Positions 29,622-38,625 of a stretch of 64,000 nt of DNA are shown piece by piece; within the stretch, counting starts at the first letter, position 1; every line of letters starts with the position of its first letter. The stretch spans positions 3,806,501 to 3,870,500 of the forward strand of contig NZ_JBFOHP010000002.1 in assembly GCF_040907265.1 (NCBI RefSeq), given 5' to 3'. The translations under genes and the position numbers were made by a program. The DNA is from Streptomyces sclerotialus (GTDB lineage: Bacteria > Actinomycetota > Actinomycetes > Streptomycetales > Streptomycetaceae). The notes under the pieces were generated by a model. That model was not told where the DNA came from. It was given only the letters and a program-made list of their open reading frames with translations, and made no database searches.

Positions 29622-30040
29622 CACGACTCACCTGCCTCGCGCCGCACGATGCGGCACTTCATCGGAAGCTTGTGGGCGGCGCGGGTCAGCGCCTCCTTGG
29701 CAACCTTTTCGTTCGGGAAGGACAGCTCGAACATCACCCGGCCGGGCTTGACGTTCGCGACCCACCACTCCGGAGAACCCTTACCGGAACCCATGCGGGT
29801 CTCGGCCGGCTTCTTCGTCAGCGGACGGTCGGGGTAGATGTTGATCCACACCTTGCCGCCACGCTTGATGTGACGGGTCATGGCGATACGAGCGGACTCG
29901 ATCTGCCGGTTCGTCACGTAGGCCGGGGTGACGGCCTGGATGCCGTACTCACCGAACGCCAGCTCGGTGCCACCCTTGGCCATGCCGTTCCGCTTGGGGT
30001 GGTGCTGCTTGCGGTGCTTGACCCTACGAGGGATCAGCAT
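29621..30040 (-). CDS. rplP: 50S ribosomal protein uL16
   Basis: Organises the A-site tRNA region of the large subunit, 139 residues: [20 protein letters not shown], then [20 protein letters not shown] and [19 protein letters not shown]. The loop MGSGKGSPE is the peptide near the peptidyl-transferase centre. Starts three bases after the rpsC stop. Confidence 0.98.
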   Translation of the reverse strand: MLIPRRVKHRKQHHPKRNGMAKGGTELAFGEYGIQAVTPAYVTNRQIESARIAMTRHIKRGGKVWINIYPDRPLTKKPAETRMGSGKGSPEWWVANVKPGRVMFELSFPNEKVAKEALTRAAHKLPMKCRIVRREAGES

Positions 30041-30043
30041 GGG

Positions 30044-30871
30044 TCAGCTCTCCTTTCCGGCAGCGCTGGGCTCAGCGGCGGCACCGGCCGGAGCCTCGGC
30101 CTTCGCGGCCTCGGCGGAGGGAGCCTGCTGCTGCGGCTTGCGGCCACGGCCGCCACGCTCGCCACCGCGGCGCGGACGGTCGTTCCCGCCGCGGGCCGGG
30201 CGGTTACCCGCACGGGCAGCGGCGTTCTCGGCGCGAACCTCGGCGATGTTCTTGACGTCGCCCTTGTAGATCCAGACCTTCACGCCGATGCGGCCGAAGG
30301 TCGTACGGGCCTCGAAGAAGCCGTAGTCGACGTTGGCCCGGAGCGTGTGCAGGGGCACACGGCCCTCGCGGTAGAACTCCGAGCGGGACATCTCGGCGCC
30401 GCCGAGACGACCGCCGCACTGGATCTTGATGCCCTTGGCGCCGGCCTTCATCGTCGACTGCATGCTCTTACGCATGGCGCGACGGAAGGAGACGCGCGAG
30501 GACAGCTGCTCCGCGACGGCCTGCGCGACCAGCTGGGCATCCGTCTCGGGGTTCTTGACCTCGAGGATGTTCAGCTGGACCTGCTTGCCGGTGAGCTTCT
30601 CCAGCTCACCGCGGATGCGGTCGGCCTCGGCGCCGCGGCGGCCGATGACGATGCCCGGACGGGCGGTGTGGATGTCAACGCGGACGCGCTCACGGGTGCG
30701 CTCGATCTCCACCTTGGAGATACCGGCGCGCTCCATGCCCTTCGTCATCATGCGACGAATGGCGACGTCTTCCTTGACGTAGTCCTTGTACAGCTTGTCG
30801 GCGTACCAGCGCGACTTGAAGTCGGTGGTGATGCCGAGCCGGAACCCGTGCGGGTTTACCTTCTGGCCCAT
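30044..30871 (-). CDS. rpsC: 30S ribosomal protein uS3 with Arg/Gly-rich tail
   Basis: Forms the mRNA entry tunnel with S4 and S5; 275 residues. It begins [20 protein letters not shown]. The KH domain shows [19 protein letters not shown] and the S3-C domain [18 protein letters not shown]. After about residue 215 the tail is unusually long and of RGG type ([20 protein letters not shown]) followed by Ala/Glu-rich sequence. Such tails are seen in actinobacterial S3 proteins. The start overlaps the rplV stop (TAATG). Confidence 0.97.
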   Translation of the reverse strand: MGQKVNPHGFRLGITTDFKSRWYADKLYKDYVKEDVAIRRMMTKGMERAGISKVEIERTRERVRVDIHTARPGIVIGRRGAEADRIRGELEKLTGKQVQLNILEVKNPETDAQLVAQAVAEQLSSRVSFRRAMRKSMQSTMKAGAKGIKIQCGGRLGGAEMSRSEFYREGRVPLHTLRANVDYGFFEARTTFGRIGVKVWIYKGDVKNIAEVRAENAAARAGNRPARGGNDRPRRGGERGGRGRKPQQQAPSAEAAKAEAPAGAAAEPSAAGKES

Positions 30872-31218
30872 TACCGGGTTCCTTCCTTGCTGCTGACGAC
30901 CACAGTGATGTGGCTGGTCCGCTTGCGGATCCGGTAGGCACGGCCCTGAGCGCGCGGACGGAAGCGCTTCAGGGTCGGGCCCTCGTCGACGTACGCCTCG
31001 CTGATGAACAGCTGGGAGGCGTCCGTGTGGTCGTAGTTGTGCGCGGCGTTGGCAATGGCGCTGTCCAGCACCTTGCCCACCGGCACGCTCGCGGCCTGCG
31101 GGGCGAAACGCAGGACCGCCTGAGCCTCCGTGGCATCCATGCCACGGACAAGGTCCACCACGCGGCGGGCCTTCATGGGCGTGACACGCACGTAGCGCGC
31201 CTGGGCCCTGGCTTCCAT
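30871..31218 (-). CDS. rplV: 50S ribosomal protein uL22
   Basis: Lines the nascent-peptide tunnel; 115 residues. ATG at 31218 after an AAGGGA site gives the standard [20 protein letters not shown]; the upstream ATG at 31242 would add only eight residues. The tunnel loop lies in [20 protein letters not shown], with no macrolide-resistance deletion visible there. Coupled to rpsC. Confidence 0.97.
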   Translation of the reverse strand: MEARAQARYVRVTPMKARRVVDLVRGMDATEAQAVLRFAPQAASVPVGKVLDSAIANAAHNYDHTDASQLFISEAYVDEGPTLKRFRPRAQGRAYRIRKRTSHITVVVSSKEGTR

Positions 31219-31263
31219 GGTTGTCCCTTCGGTGTCAGTCATTGGTCTTCGCTATTCCGCAGA

Positions 31264-31545
31264 TCAGCGACGACGCGACTTGCGGTCGTCCTTCTCGTGG
31301 CCGCGGAAGGTGCGGGTCGGCGCAAACTCGCCGAGCTTGTGGCCGACCATCGACTCGGTGACGAACACCGGGACGTGGGTCTTGCCGTTGTGCACCGCCA
31401 GCGTGTGGCCGAGCATGGCCGGCACGATCATGGAGCGACGGGACCAGGTCTTGATGACGTTCTTGGTGCCGGCTTCGTTCTGGGCGTCCACCTTCTTGAT
31501 CAGGTGGTCGTCGACGAAGGGCCCCTTCTTGAGACTGCGCGGCAT
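31264..31545 (-). CDS. rpsS: 30S ribosomal protein uS19
   Basis: Head protein close to S13, 93 residues: [20 protein letters not shown], then the signature [22 protein letters not shown] and a basic C-terminus. It lies between rplB and rplV in the standard S10 order. Confidence 0.98.
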   Translation of the reverse strand: MPRSLKKGPFVDDHLIKKVDAQNEAGTKNVIKTWSRRSMIVPAMLGHTLAVHNGKTHVPVFVTESMVGHKLGEFAPTRTFRGHEKDDRKSRRR

Positions 31546-31557
31546 CTAAACCCGCTC

Positions 31558-32394
31558 CTAGCGCTTCTTGTTCGTCTTGCGGCGGCGGACGATGTACTTG
31601 TTCGAAGCCTTCTTCGGCGAACGCGTACGACCCTCCTTCTGACCCCACGGCGAGACCGGGTGGCGACCACCGGAGGTCTTGCCCTCACCACCACCGTGCG
31701 GGTGGTCGACGGGGTTCATCACGACACCACGCACGGTCGGGCGGACGCCCTTCCAGCGCATGCGGCCGGCCTTGCCCCAGTTGATGTTCGACTGCTCGGC
31801 GTTGCCGACCTCGCCGATGGTGGCGCGGCAGCGGACGTCGACCAGGCGGATCTCACCGGACGGCATACGAAGGTGGGCCATGGTGCCCTCCTTCGCCAGC
31901 AGCTGCACGGAGGCACCCGCGGAGCGGGCGAACTTCGCGCCGCCGCCGGGCCGCAGCTCGATGGCGTGGATGGTCGTACCCACCGGGATGTTGCGCAGCG
32001 CCAGGTTGTTGCCCGGCTTGATGTCCGCGCCCGGGCCGTTCTCGACCCGGTCGCCCTGCGACAGACCGCGGGGGGCGATGATGTAGCGCTTCTCGCCGTC
32101 CGCGTAGTGCAGGAGCGCGATGCGCGCGGTGCGGTTCGGGTCGTACTCGATGTGCGCGACCTTGGCCGGCACGCCGTCCTTGTCGTGACGACGGAAGTCG
32201 ATCACGCGGTAGGCGCGCTTGTGGCCACCGCCCTGGTGGCGAACGGTCACACGACCGGCGTTGTTACGGCCGCCCTTGCTGTGCAGCGGGCGAACCAGCG
32301 ACTTCTCCGGCGTGGACCGCGTGATCTCGACAAAGTCGGCGACGCTGGAGCCACGACGGCCCGGGGTCGTCGGCTTGTACTTGCGGATACCCAT
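31558..32394 (-). CDS. rplB: 50S ribosomal protein uL2
   Basis: Essential for subunit joining and the peptidyl-transferase centre; 278 residues. It begins [20 protein letters not shown]. The RNA-binding OB and SH3-like domains show [20 protein letters not shown]. The C-terminal signature [19 protein letters not shown] contains the conserved catalytic-centre histidines. Confidence 0.98.
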   Translation of the reverse strand: MGIRKYKPTTPGRRGSSVADFVEITRSTPEKSLVRPLHSKGGRNNAGRVTVRHQGGGHKRAYRVIDFRRHDKDGVPAKVAHIEYDPNRTARIALLHYADGEKRYIIAPRGLSQGDRVENGPGADIKPGNNLALRNIPVGTTIHAIELRPGGGAKFARSAGASVQLLAKEGTMAHLRMPSGEIRLVDVRCRATIGEVGNAEQSNINWGKAGRMRWKGVRPTVRGVVMNPVDHPHGGGEGKTSGGRHPVSPWGQKEGRTRSPKKASNKYIVRRRKTNKKR

Positions 32395-32434
32395 TTCTCA
32401 GTCCTCGTCCGATTCCGGACGATCCAGACCGCCC

Positions 32435-32758
32435 TTAGGCGGTCGGACCGCCGAAGATGTCGATGCGGTCGCCCTCGGCGAGGGTCACGATGGCGCGCTT
32501 GGTGTCAGCGCGCTTGCCGAAACCGGTGCGGGTGCGCTTGCGCTTGCCCTGCCGGTTGATCGTGTTCACCCCGGTGACCTTGACCGAGAAGACCGCCTCG
32601 ACGGCCTGCTTGATCTGGGTCTTGTTGGCACGCGGGTCGACGATGAACGTGTACTTGTTCTCGTCCAGCAGCGCGTAGCTCTTCTCGGAGACGACGGGCT
32701 TCACGAGCACGTCGCGGGGGTCCGTGAAGGTCTTGCTGGTGACGACGGCCTCACTCAT
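32435..32758 (-). CDS. rplW: 50S ribosomal protein uL23
   Basis: Exit-site protein that docks trigger factor, SRP and SecYEG, 107 residues: [20 protein letters not shown], then the signature [20 protein letters not shown]. Its start shares a base with the rplD stop (TGATG), so the two are coupled. Confidence 0.97.
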   Translation of the reverse strand: MSEAVVTSKTFTDPRDVLVKPVVSEKSYALLDENKYTFIVDPRANKTQIKQAVEAVFSVKVTGVNTINRQGKRKRTRTGFGKRADTKRAIVTLAEGDRIDIFGGPTA

Positions 32759-33408
32759 CAGGCGTCGCTCCCTTCGGTCTCAACGGCCTTGGGGCCAGAC
32801 ACGAAGGACTCGAGAGCGGCCTTGGTGAAGACCACGTCGTCGGAGACGAGCACGTCGTACGTGTTCAGCTGGCCCGGCTCCAGGATGTGAACCTGGGGCA
32901 GGTTGCGGGCGGACAGCCACGCGGCCTCGTCGCTGCGCTCGGCGACCAGGAGCACGTTCTTGCGCTCGCTGATCTTGCCGAGGAGAGCCTTGGCGGCCTT
33001 GGTGGAGATCGCACCCTCGACCACGCCGGAAACGACGTGGACACGGGAGTTGCGGGCCCGGTCGGTGAGGGCACCGCGCAGGGCGGCGGCCTTCATCTTC
33101 TTCGGGGTCCGCTGCGAGTAGTCACGCGGCACGGGGCCGTGGACGATGCCACCGCCGGCGAACTGCGGCGCACGGGTCGAACCCTGACGCGCGCGGCCGG
33201 TGCCCTTCTGGCGGTACGGCTTCTTGCCACCGCCGCGGACCTCGCCACGGGTCTTGGTCTTGTGCGTGCCCTGACGGGCCGCGGCCAGCTGTGCGACGAC
33301 GACCTGGTGGATCAGCGGAACGCTGACCTTCGCGTCGAAGATCTCCGCGGGGAGCTCGACGGTCCCGGCCTTGTCGCCTGCCGGCGAAAGGATGTCAATG
33401 GTGCTCAT
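32758..33408 (-). CDS. rplD: 50S ribosomal protein uL4
   Basis: Tunnel-lining protein, 216 residues. Its extended loop is the basic [20 protein letters not shown], followed by [20 protein letters not shown]. In enterobacteria L4 also attenuates the S10 operon; no leader homologous to that was recognised here. It follows rplC by eight bases and overlaps rplW by one. Confidence 0.98.
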   Translation of the reverse strand: MSTIDILSPAGDKAGTVELPAEIFDAKVSVPLIHQVVVAQLAAARQGTHKTKTRGEVRGGGKKPYRQKGTGRARQGSTRAPQFAGGGIVHGPVPRDYSQRTPKKMKAAALRGALTDRARNSRVHVVSGVVEGAISTKAAKALLGKISERKNVLLVAERSDEAAWLSARNLPQVHILEPGQLNTYDVLVSDDVVFTKAALESFVSGPKAVETEGSDA

Positions 33409-33416
33409 CGGTTACC

Positions 33417-34061
33417 TCAGGCCCCCTTGGCCGCGGTACGGACCAGGACGAGGCCGCCGTTCGGACCAGGAACTGCGCCCTTGATGAGCAGCAGACCCTT
33501 CTCCGCGTCAACGGCGTGGACGGTCAGGTTCTGGGTGGTGACCCGCTCGTTGCCCATACGGCCGGCCATCCGCATGCCCTTGAACACGCGGCCCGGGGTG
33601 GCGCAGCCACCGATGGAGCCCGGCTTGCGGTGCACGCGGTGCGCACCGTGGGAGGCCTTGCCGCCGTGGAAGCCGTGACGCTTCATGACACCGGCGGTGC
33701 CCTTGCCCTTGGTCTTGCCGGTCACGTCCACCTTGACGCCGGAGTCGAAGACCTCGGCGTTGATCTCCTGGCCGAGGGTGTACTCGCCGGCGTCGGCGGT
33801 ACGGACCTCGACGAGGTGACGGCGGGGGGTGACGTCGGCCTTGGCGAAGTGGCCCTTGAGGGGCTTGTTCACCTTGCGCGGGTCGATCTCGCCGAAGGCG
33901 ATCTGGACGGAGTCGTAGCCGTCCTGGTCTGCGGTGCGCACCTGGGTAACGACACAGGGGCCGGCCTTGACCACGGTGACCGGGACAACGCGGTTGTTGT
34001 CGTCCCAGACCTGGGTCATGCCGAGCTTCTCGCCCAGGAGGCCCTTGATCTGCTTAGCCAT
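33417..34061 (-). CDS. rplC: 50S ribosomal protein uL3
   Basis: Assembly-initiator protein reaching the peptidyl-transferase centre; 214 residues. ATG at 34061 gives the standard [20 protein letters not shown]; a longer frame to 34103 is rejected. The loop at residues near 145-160 reads [20 protein letters not shown] and contains the methylated Gln/His region in other species. Confidence 0.98.
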   Translation of the reverse strand: MAKQIKGLLGEKLGMTQVWDDNNRVVPVTVVKAGPCVVTQVRTADQDGYDSVQIAFGEIDPRKVNKPLKGHFAKADVTPRRHLVEVRTADAGEYTLGQEINAEVFDSGVKVDVTGKTKGKGTAGVMKRHGFHGGKASHGAHRVHRKPGSIGGCATPGRVFKGMRMAGRMGNERVTTQNLTVHAVDAEKGLLLIKGAVPGPNGGLVLVRTAAKGA

Positions 34062-34077
34062 TCTCAGATCACCCGCC

Positions 34078-34386
34078 TCAGAGCTTGATCTCGATGTCGA
34101 CACCGGCCGGAAGGTCGAGTCGCATCAGGGAGTCAACGGTCTTCGGCGTCGGGTCGAGAATGTCGATCAGGCGCTTGTGCGTCCGCATCTCGAAGTGCTC
34201 GCGCGAGTCCTTGTACTTGTGCGGCGACTTGATGACGCAGTACACGTTCTTTTCAGTGGGCAGCGGCACCGGGCCCGCGACCGACGCACCAGTGCGGGTC
34301 ACCGTCTCGACGATCTTCTTCGCCGAGCTGTCGATGACCTCGTGGTCGTAGGCCTTGAGCCGGATGCGGATCTTCTGTCCCGCCAT
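34078..34386 (-). CDS. rpsJ: 30S ribosomal protein uS10
   Basis: First gene of the S10 operon and also the partner of NusB/NusG in antitermination; 102 residues. ATG at 34386: [20 protein letters not shown], then [20 protein letters not shown] and [20 protein letters not shown]. It follows a gene-free region of 454 bp that must hold the operon promoter. Confidence 0.98.
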   Translation of the reverse strand: MAGQKIRIRLKAYDHEVIDSSAKKIVETVTRTGASVAGPVPLPTEKNVYCVIKSPHKYKDSREHFEMRTHKRLIDILDPTPKTVDSLMRLDLPAGVDIEIKL

Positions 34387-34724
34387 GGCTACTTCGTAGT
34401 CCTGTCTCTCGTAACGCTCTGGGACCCGGTGCGCTTGTGCCTGTCGGAGACACGCGCCCACGGTCACGTCCCGCTCCCCGTCCGACCCACGCGGTCGGGC
34501 GTGTCGCATCCCTTCCCGCACATCTCCGCAGGGGAGATCCTTCGAGAAGGAGAACGTGGGGTCGTGGACACCCACCGGGCGCCTGGCTGAGGCACCCCGC
34601 TGACGCTTCCCGGAAGATTCCCGTACTTCCGCCCCTGATGAGAGGCGACGAATACCTAGGACTCGCTTCCGGTCCTCCCGGCGGGAGGCGCGCAGCATCG
34701 GCACTCAACCGAGCAACTTGGCTA

Positions 34725-34744
34725 GTGTGCCATATGGGGCACAC
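34725..34744. repeat. inverted repeat in S10 upstream region
   Basis: Perfect 7-base arms GTGTGCC and GGCACAC with a 6-base spacer ATATGG, 340 bases upstream of rpsJ. The size suits a dimeric regulator's operator, but no binder is suggested by the neighbours. Confidence 0.45.
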
Positions 34745-34796
34745 GGCTGGCCAACCGAAGGGGAGAGAGTACCCCACGCCACACCGCGCGAATCCT

Positions 34797-34829
34797 CGGG
34801 CCCGCCCGAAACGCCACCGAACGGGCCCG
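34797..34829 (-). terminator. terminator-like hairpin after panD
   Basis: Two copies of the self-complementary CGGGCCCG, 17 bases apart, begin 11 bases after the panD stop and can form an 8-bp stem. Confidence 0.55.
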
Positions 34830-34840
34830 GCGGACCCTCC

Positions 34841-35266
34841 TCAGCCGGCCGGTACGACCGCCTGCGGGCTGCGCTCCTGCCCGCTCCCCGGCACGGGAGC
34901 GGAGGCGTCGGCCCCCAGCGCCACGATCCGGTTCCCGGCGTCCACATGGACGACCCTGGGCTTCAGGGACCGCGCCTCGGCGTCCTCGACCTGCGCGTAA
35001 CTGATGAGAATCACAAGGTCACCGGGGTGTACGAGATGCGCCGCCGCACCGTTGATCCCGATGACGCCGCTCCCCCGCTCCCCCTCGATCACGTACGTCT
35101 CCAGCCGGGCCCCGTTGTCGATGTCGACGATGTGGACCAGCTCGCCGGGCAGCAGATCGGCCGCCTCCATCAGCTCCGCGTCGACCGTCACCGATCCCAC
35201 GTAGTGCAGGTCGGCCTGGGTCACGGTGGCCCGGTGGATCTTGGACTTGAACATGGTGCGCAGCAT
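34841..35266 (-). CDS. panD: aspartate 1-decarboxylase proenzyme
   Basis: Makes beta-alanine from aspartate for pantothenate and CoA. 141 residues with ATG at 35266: [20 protein letters not shown]. Self-cleavage at Gly24-Ser25 in [12 protein letters not shown] generates the pyruvoyl group on Ser25; Arg and Tyr of the active site lie in [22 protein letters not shown]. The longer open frame upstream is rejected. It is unlinked to other pantothenate genes and sits between the S10 operon and a Uma2-type gene. Confidence 0.95.
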   Translation of the reverse strand: MLRTMFKSKIHRATVTQADLHYVGSVTVDAELMEAADLLPGELVHIVDIDNGARLETYVIEGERGSGVIGINGAAAHLVHPGDLVILISYAQVEDAEARSLKPRVVHVDAGNRIVALGADASAPVPGSGQERSPQAVVPAG

Positions 35267-35371
35267 GGCGTCACTCCCATGGGAAAAGGTCGCGCCCTCT
35301 GGACGAGGTGCGCGCCGACGCGGCCATGCTAGGCGGCGCCGCCGGGGCGGCAAAGGGTGAGGCGCACCTCA

Positions 35372-35956
35372 CTAGAGGTGGTCGACCTCGGTGAGGTCGA
35401 TGTCGATCGTGAACGGCACGGTCAGCTTCAGCCGCTCGTGGTGGATGCCCGTGAGCCCGTACGCCTTGGTGACCGGGTCCAGCTCGTACGTGTGCACCGC
35501 CGGGTGGTCCTTCTCCCCCGCCATCTCGACCAGCCAGAAGTGCTCGATACCGGCCTCCGCGTACCGCCGGGGCTTGGTGTCCCGGTCCCGCGCCTCGGAA
35601 TCCGGCGAGACCACCTCGACGGCGAGCACGACGTCGGCGGCGTCGAAACGGGTCTGGCGCTGATCCCGCTTGGCCTCTCTGCGGACGACGAAGAGATCCG
35701 GCTCCGGAGCGTTCCGCGGCCCCAGCACTACGGTCATCTCCCGGCCGACCAGGTAATGATCCGGCGCCATCCGCCGCAGGCCACTCTCGAGCAGATACAG
35801 CGTCGCCATGTGAAACATCCGCTGCGGACTCACGAAGACCAGGCTCCCGTCGATCAACTCGGTGTGCGGCGGGAGATCGGGCAGAGCGAACAGGTCGTCC
35901 ACGGTGTAGCCGTCCGGCGGCGGCACCGGCCAGGTGTGCTGCGGTTCGGCGGTCAT
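35372..35956 (-). CDS. Uma2 family (DUF820) endonuclease-like protein
   Basis: 194 residues with ATG at 35956 preceded by GGGAGGAATC, an excellent ribosome site. Domain: YTVDDLFALPDLPPHTELID at the start, then a PD-(D/E)XK-like core with NAPEPDLFVVRRE and VVLAVEVVSPDSEARDRD followed by KPRRYAEAGIEHFWLV. Uma2 proteins are numerous in Streptomyces and cyanobacteria, predicted nucleases of unknown biological role. It lies in the small non-ribosomal insert between S10 and str operons, back-to-back with a Rpn-like gene. Confidence 0.88.
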   Translation of the reverse strand: MTAEPQHTWPVPPPDGYTVDDLFALPDLPPHTELIDGSLVFVSPQRMFHMATLYLLESGLRRMAPDHYLVGREMTVVLGPRNAPEPDLFVVRREAKRDQRQTRFDAADVVLAVEVVSPDSEARDRDTKPRRYAEAGIEHFWLVEMAGEKDHPAVHTYELDPVTKAYGLTGIHHERLKLTVPFTIDIDLTEVDHL

Positions 35957-36154
35957 GATTCCTCCCATGGACGAGATCCTGGACCGTGTACCCACGGTAG
36001 TGGCCCTCCCGGCCCCGGCACCGCCCGAAAGGATGGGAACGCCTGTCCGTCGTTGACGACACGGCTGACACCGGCTCGGGCACCCCCACTCGATCGGGTG
36101 GTCATATGCCACAGGAACGTTCACCCGGGTCACCGCGGCCCTACGTTCGCGCAC

Positions 36155-37138
36155 ATGGTCACTTCATCGCATGAAGCCGCGCACCAGGCCCTCCGAGAAC
36201 GGCCGGCGCTGCTGGCGCCGGTGTTCCGGGTGCTCGGCGTGCCGCTGCCGGACAAGGTGTCCGTCGAGGTGCTCTCCGTGGACGACACCGGCGACACCGG
36301 GTCGCGGCCGTCGGGGCGCTGCGTGGACAGCGTGCTGCGCGTCGTTCCGGCCGAAGGCGAGGCCTTCCTGCTCGCCGTCGAGGCCCAGGGCCGGCGCGAC
36401 CCGGCGAAGGCGGCGCGCTGGATGTACTACCTCGCACGGCTGCGCGCGGAGCACGGCTGCCCGGTCCTGCTGCTGGTCGTCTGCCCGGACGAAGCGACGG
36501 CGACCTGGGCAGCGGGGCCCTTCACGACCGGCGTCACCGGCTGGACGGGCCTCACGATGCACCCACTCGTCCTGGGGCCGCACAACGTCCCGGTCGTCAC
36601 CGACACGGCCGAGGCCGGCCAGGACCCCGCGATGGCCGCGTTGAGCGCCCTCACCCACTCCCGGAGCCACGACGTCGCCCCCGCGCTGGAAGCGCTGGCG
36701 TCGGCTCTGGGACCGGCGGCCCCCGAAGCCGCCGATTACTGCACCGAACTGCTGGACATCGGCCTCGGCGACACCCCGGCCCGGTCCGTCTGGAGGGAAA
36801 TGATGACGGTGAACGGTTCCTTCTTCCCCGGTCGCGGGACTCTCGTCGAGGAGAAGTTCCTTGAGGGGAAGGCCGCCGGACGGGCGGAGGGGCGGGCGGA
36901 AGGCCGGCTGGAGGGCAGGGCCGTGGGCCATGCCGCCGGCGTCGCCGAAGGGATCGCCAAGGCCAAGGCGCACGCGGTCCTGAGCCTGCTGGCCGCGCGC
37001 GGCGTCCCCGTACCGGAAGCCGCCAGGGAGCGGATCACGGGGTGCGCCGTCCCGGACGTCCTCGACCGCTGGTTCGACCGTGCGGTCACCGCGTCCAGCG
37101 CGCAGGTCCTCTTCACCGACGAGGCCGCTGCGCACTAG
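36155..37138 (+). CDS. Rpn/PD-(D/E)XK nuclease-like protein of unknown role
   Basis: 327 residues from ATG at 36155 (no strong ribosome site). The N-terminal domain resembles Rpn-type PD-(D/E)XK proteins: a hydrophobic strand carrying an E-x-Q motif (FLLAVEAQGRRDPAKAARW), preceded by an acidic residue in CVDSVLRV, and followed by a helix WMYYLARLRAEHGCPVLLLVV. The C-terminal third contains an Ala/Gly/Arg/Glu repeat (GRAEGRAEGRLEGRAVG), a hallmark of that superfamily. Divergent from the Uma2-like gene and convergent with tuf, from which it is separated by a bidirectional terminator. Nuclease activity is inference. Confidence 0.7.
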   Translation: MVTSSHEAAHQALRERPALLAPVFRVLGVPLPDKVSVEVLSVDDTGDTGSRPSGRCVDSVLRVVPAEGEAFLLAVEAQGRRDPAKAARWMYYLARLRAEHGCPVLLLVVCPDEATATWAAGPFTTGVTGWTGLTMHPLVLGPHNVPVVTDTAEAGQDPAMAALSALTHSRSHDVAPALEALASALGPAAPEAADYCTELLDIGLGDTPARSVWREMMTVNGSFFPGRGTLVEEKFLEGKAAGRAEGRAEGRLEGRAVGHAAGVAEGIAKAKAHAVLSLLAARGVPVPEAARERITGCAVPDVLDRWFDRAVTASSAQVLFTDEAAAH

Positions 37139-37167
37139 CCGTCCCCGCCCGGTACCCCGGACAACGC

Positions 37168-37205
37168 AGAAGTGCCCGTACGACCGAAGTCGTACGGGCA
37201 CTTCT
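37168..37205. terminator. bidirectional terminator between tuf and the Rpn-like gene
   Basis: Perfect 17-base arms (AGAAGTGCCCGTACGAC) with a CGAA tetraloop, between convergent genes: 30 bases after the Rpn-like stop and 62 bases after the tuf stop. Confidence 0.92.
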
Positions 37206-37266
37206 CATGAGCCGAGGCTCGGTGCTCCTAGGAGCGCCGGGTCTCCCCGACCGTCAGTAAGAGGTC

Positions 37267-38460
37267 TTACTTGACGATCTTGGTGACCTGGCCGGCGCCG
37301 ACGGTCCGGCCACCCTCACGGATGGCGAACTTCAGGCCCTCCTCCATGGCGACCGGCTGGATCAGCTGGACGGACATGGAGGTGTTGTCGCCCGGCATGA
37401 CCATCTCGGTGCCCTCGGGGAGGGTCACGACGCCGGTCACGTCCGTGGTACGGAAGTAGAACTGCGGGCGGTAGTTGTTGAAGAACGGGGTGTGGCGGCC
37501 ACCCTCGTCCTTCGACAGGATGTAGGCCTGGGCCTCGAACTCGGTGTGCGGGGTGACCGAGCCCGGCTTGATGATGACCTGGCCGCGCTCGACGTCCTCG
37601 CGCTTGATGCCGCGGAGCAGCAGACCGACGTTCTCACCGGCCTGACCCTCGTCCAGCAGCTTCCGGAACATCTCGATGCCGGTAACCGTGGTGGAGGTCT
37701 TCTCCTGCTTGATGCCGATGATGTCAACGTTCTCGTTGACCTTCAGGACACCACGCTCGATGCGGCCGGTGACGACGGTGCCACGACCGGTGATCGTGAA
37801 GACGTCCTCGATCGGCATCAGGAACGGCTTGTCGGTGTCGCGCTCCGGCTCCGGGATCGCCTCGTCGACGGCGGCCATGAGCTTGAGGACGGAGTCGCCC
37901 CACTCCTTGTCGCCCTCGAGCGCCTTGAGCGCCGAGACCTTGACGACCGGAACCTCGTCGCCGGGGAACTCGTACTCGGAGAGGAGCTCACGGACCTCGA
38001 GCTCGACGAGCTCCAGGATCTCCTCGTCGTCCACCATGTCGGCCTTGTTCAGGGCGACAACGATGTAGGGAACGCCGACCTGGCGGGCCAGGAGCACGTG
38101 CTCCTTGGTCTGCGGCATCGGACCGTCGGTCGCGGCGACCACGAGGATCGCGCCGTCCATCTGGGCGGCACCGGTGATCATGTTCTTGATGTAGTCCGCG
38201 TGACCCGGGCAGTCGACGTGGGCGTAGTGACGGTTCTCCGTCTGGTACTCGACGTGCGCGATGGAGATGGTGATACCGCGCTGGCGCTCCTCAGGAGCCT
38301 TGTCGATGTTCTCGAAGGCCGAGGCCTCGTTCAGGTCCGGGAACGCGTCGTGCAGCACCTTGGTGATCGCCGCGGTAAGGGTCGTCTTACCGTGGTCGAT
38401 GTGACCGATGGTGCCGATGTTGACGTGCGGCTTAGTCCGCTCGAACTTCGCCTTCGCCAC
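37267..38460 (-). CDS. tuf: elongation factor EF-Tu
   Basis: GTPase delivering aminoacyl-tRNA to the A site, 397 residues, GTG start after AGGAGGACCCCA. P-loop GHIDHGKT is at residues 19-26; [20 protein letters not shown] is G3 and [10 protein letters not shown] is G4. Domain II and III contain [13 protein letters not shown] and RTTDVTGVV. It closes the str operon but a strong hairpin separates it from fusA, so a second promoter or attenuation is likely, as seen for tuf genes in other Streptomyces. Confidence 0.98.
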   Translation of the reverse strand: MAKAKFERTKPHVNIGTIGHIDHGKTTLTAAITKVLHDAFPDLNEASAFENIDKAPEERQRGITISIAHVEYQTENRHYAHVDCPGHADYIKNMITGAAQMDGAILVVAATDGPMPQTKEHVLLARQVGVPYIVVALNKADMVDDEEILELVELEVRELLSEYEFPGDEVPVVKVSALKALEGDKEWGDSVLKLMAAVDEAIPEPERDTDKPFLMPIEDVFTITGRGTVVTGRIERGVLKVNENVDIIGIKQEKTSTTVTGIEMFRKLLDEGQAGENVGLLLRGIKREDVERGQVIIKPGSVTPHTEFEAQAYILSKDEGGRHTPFFNNYRPQFYFRTTDVTGVVTLPEGTEMVMPGDNTSMSVQLIQPVAMEEGLKFAIREGGRTVGAGQVTKIVK

Positions 38461-38531
38461 TGGGGTCCTCCTGTGGAGTGGTTCTGTACGCCTTACTCAT
38501 CGGCGCCAGGTGATCTTTGCTGGGGTGCCGG

Positions 38532-38575
38532 CTGACGGGGGCAATCCTCACGGAACGCGGGGATTGCCCCGTCAG
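38532..38575 (-). terminator. hairpin between fusA and tuf
   Basis: CTGAC-GGGG-CAATCC pairs with GGATTG-CCCC-GTCAG (15 bp, one bulged G) with a 13-base loop, beginning 50 bases after the fusA stop. A perfect TTGACA lies on the minus strand at 38580-38585, but it has no -10 at the right distance. Probably an attenuator or terminator that lets tuf be controlled independently. Confidence 0.75.
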
Positions 38576-38625
38576 TCGGTGTCAAGCCTAAAGCGTGTCG
38601 GGGTCCGACTCTGACGAGACGGGTC

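Larger units (their letters stand above)
34387..34840 (-). other. S10 operon upstream region
   Basis: 454 bp between panD and rpsJ with no credible gene. It contains a terminator-like hairpin directly after panD (34797-34829) and a 7-base inverted repeat GTGTGCC-N6-GGCACAC (34725-34744). The only clean TANNNT hexamer on the minus strand is TACTCT at 34766-34771, without a good -35. The promoter and an approximately 350-nt leader are therefore inferred, not seen. Confidence 0.5.

Noticed and set aside
34703..34716. TTGAGT and TTGCTC as -35 elements of the S10 promoter
   Set aside because: The expected -10 positions are GCGGGC or GCGCGC, which cannot serve.
38580..38585. Perfect TTGACA on the minus strand as a tuf promoter
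   Set aside because: No TANNNT hexamer at 16-19 bases; the proper position falls inside the hairpin.
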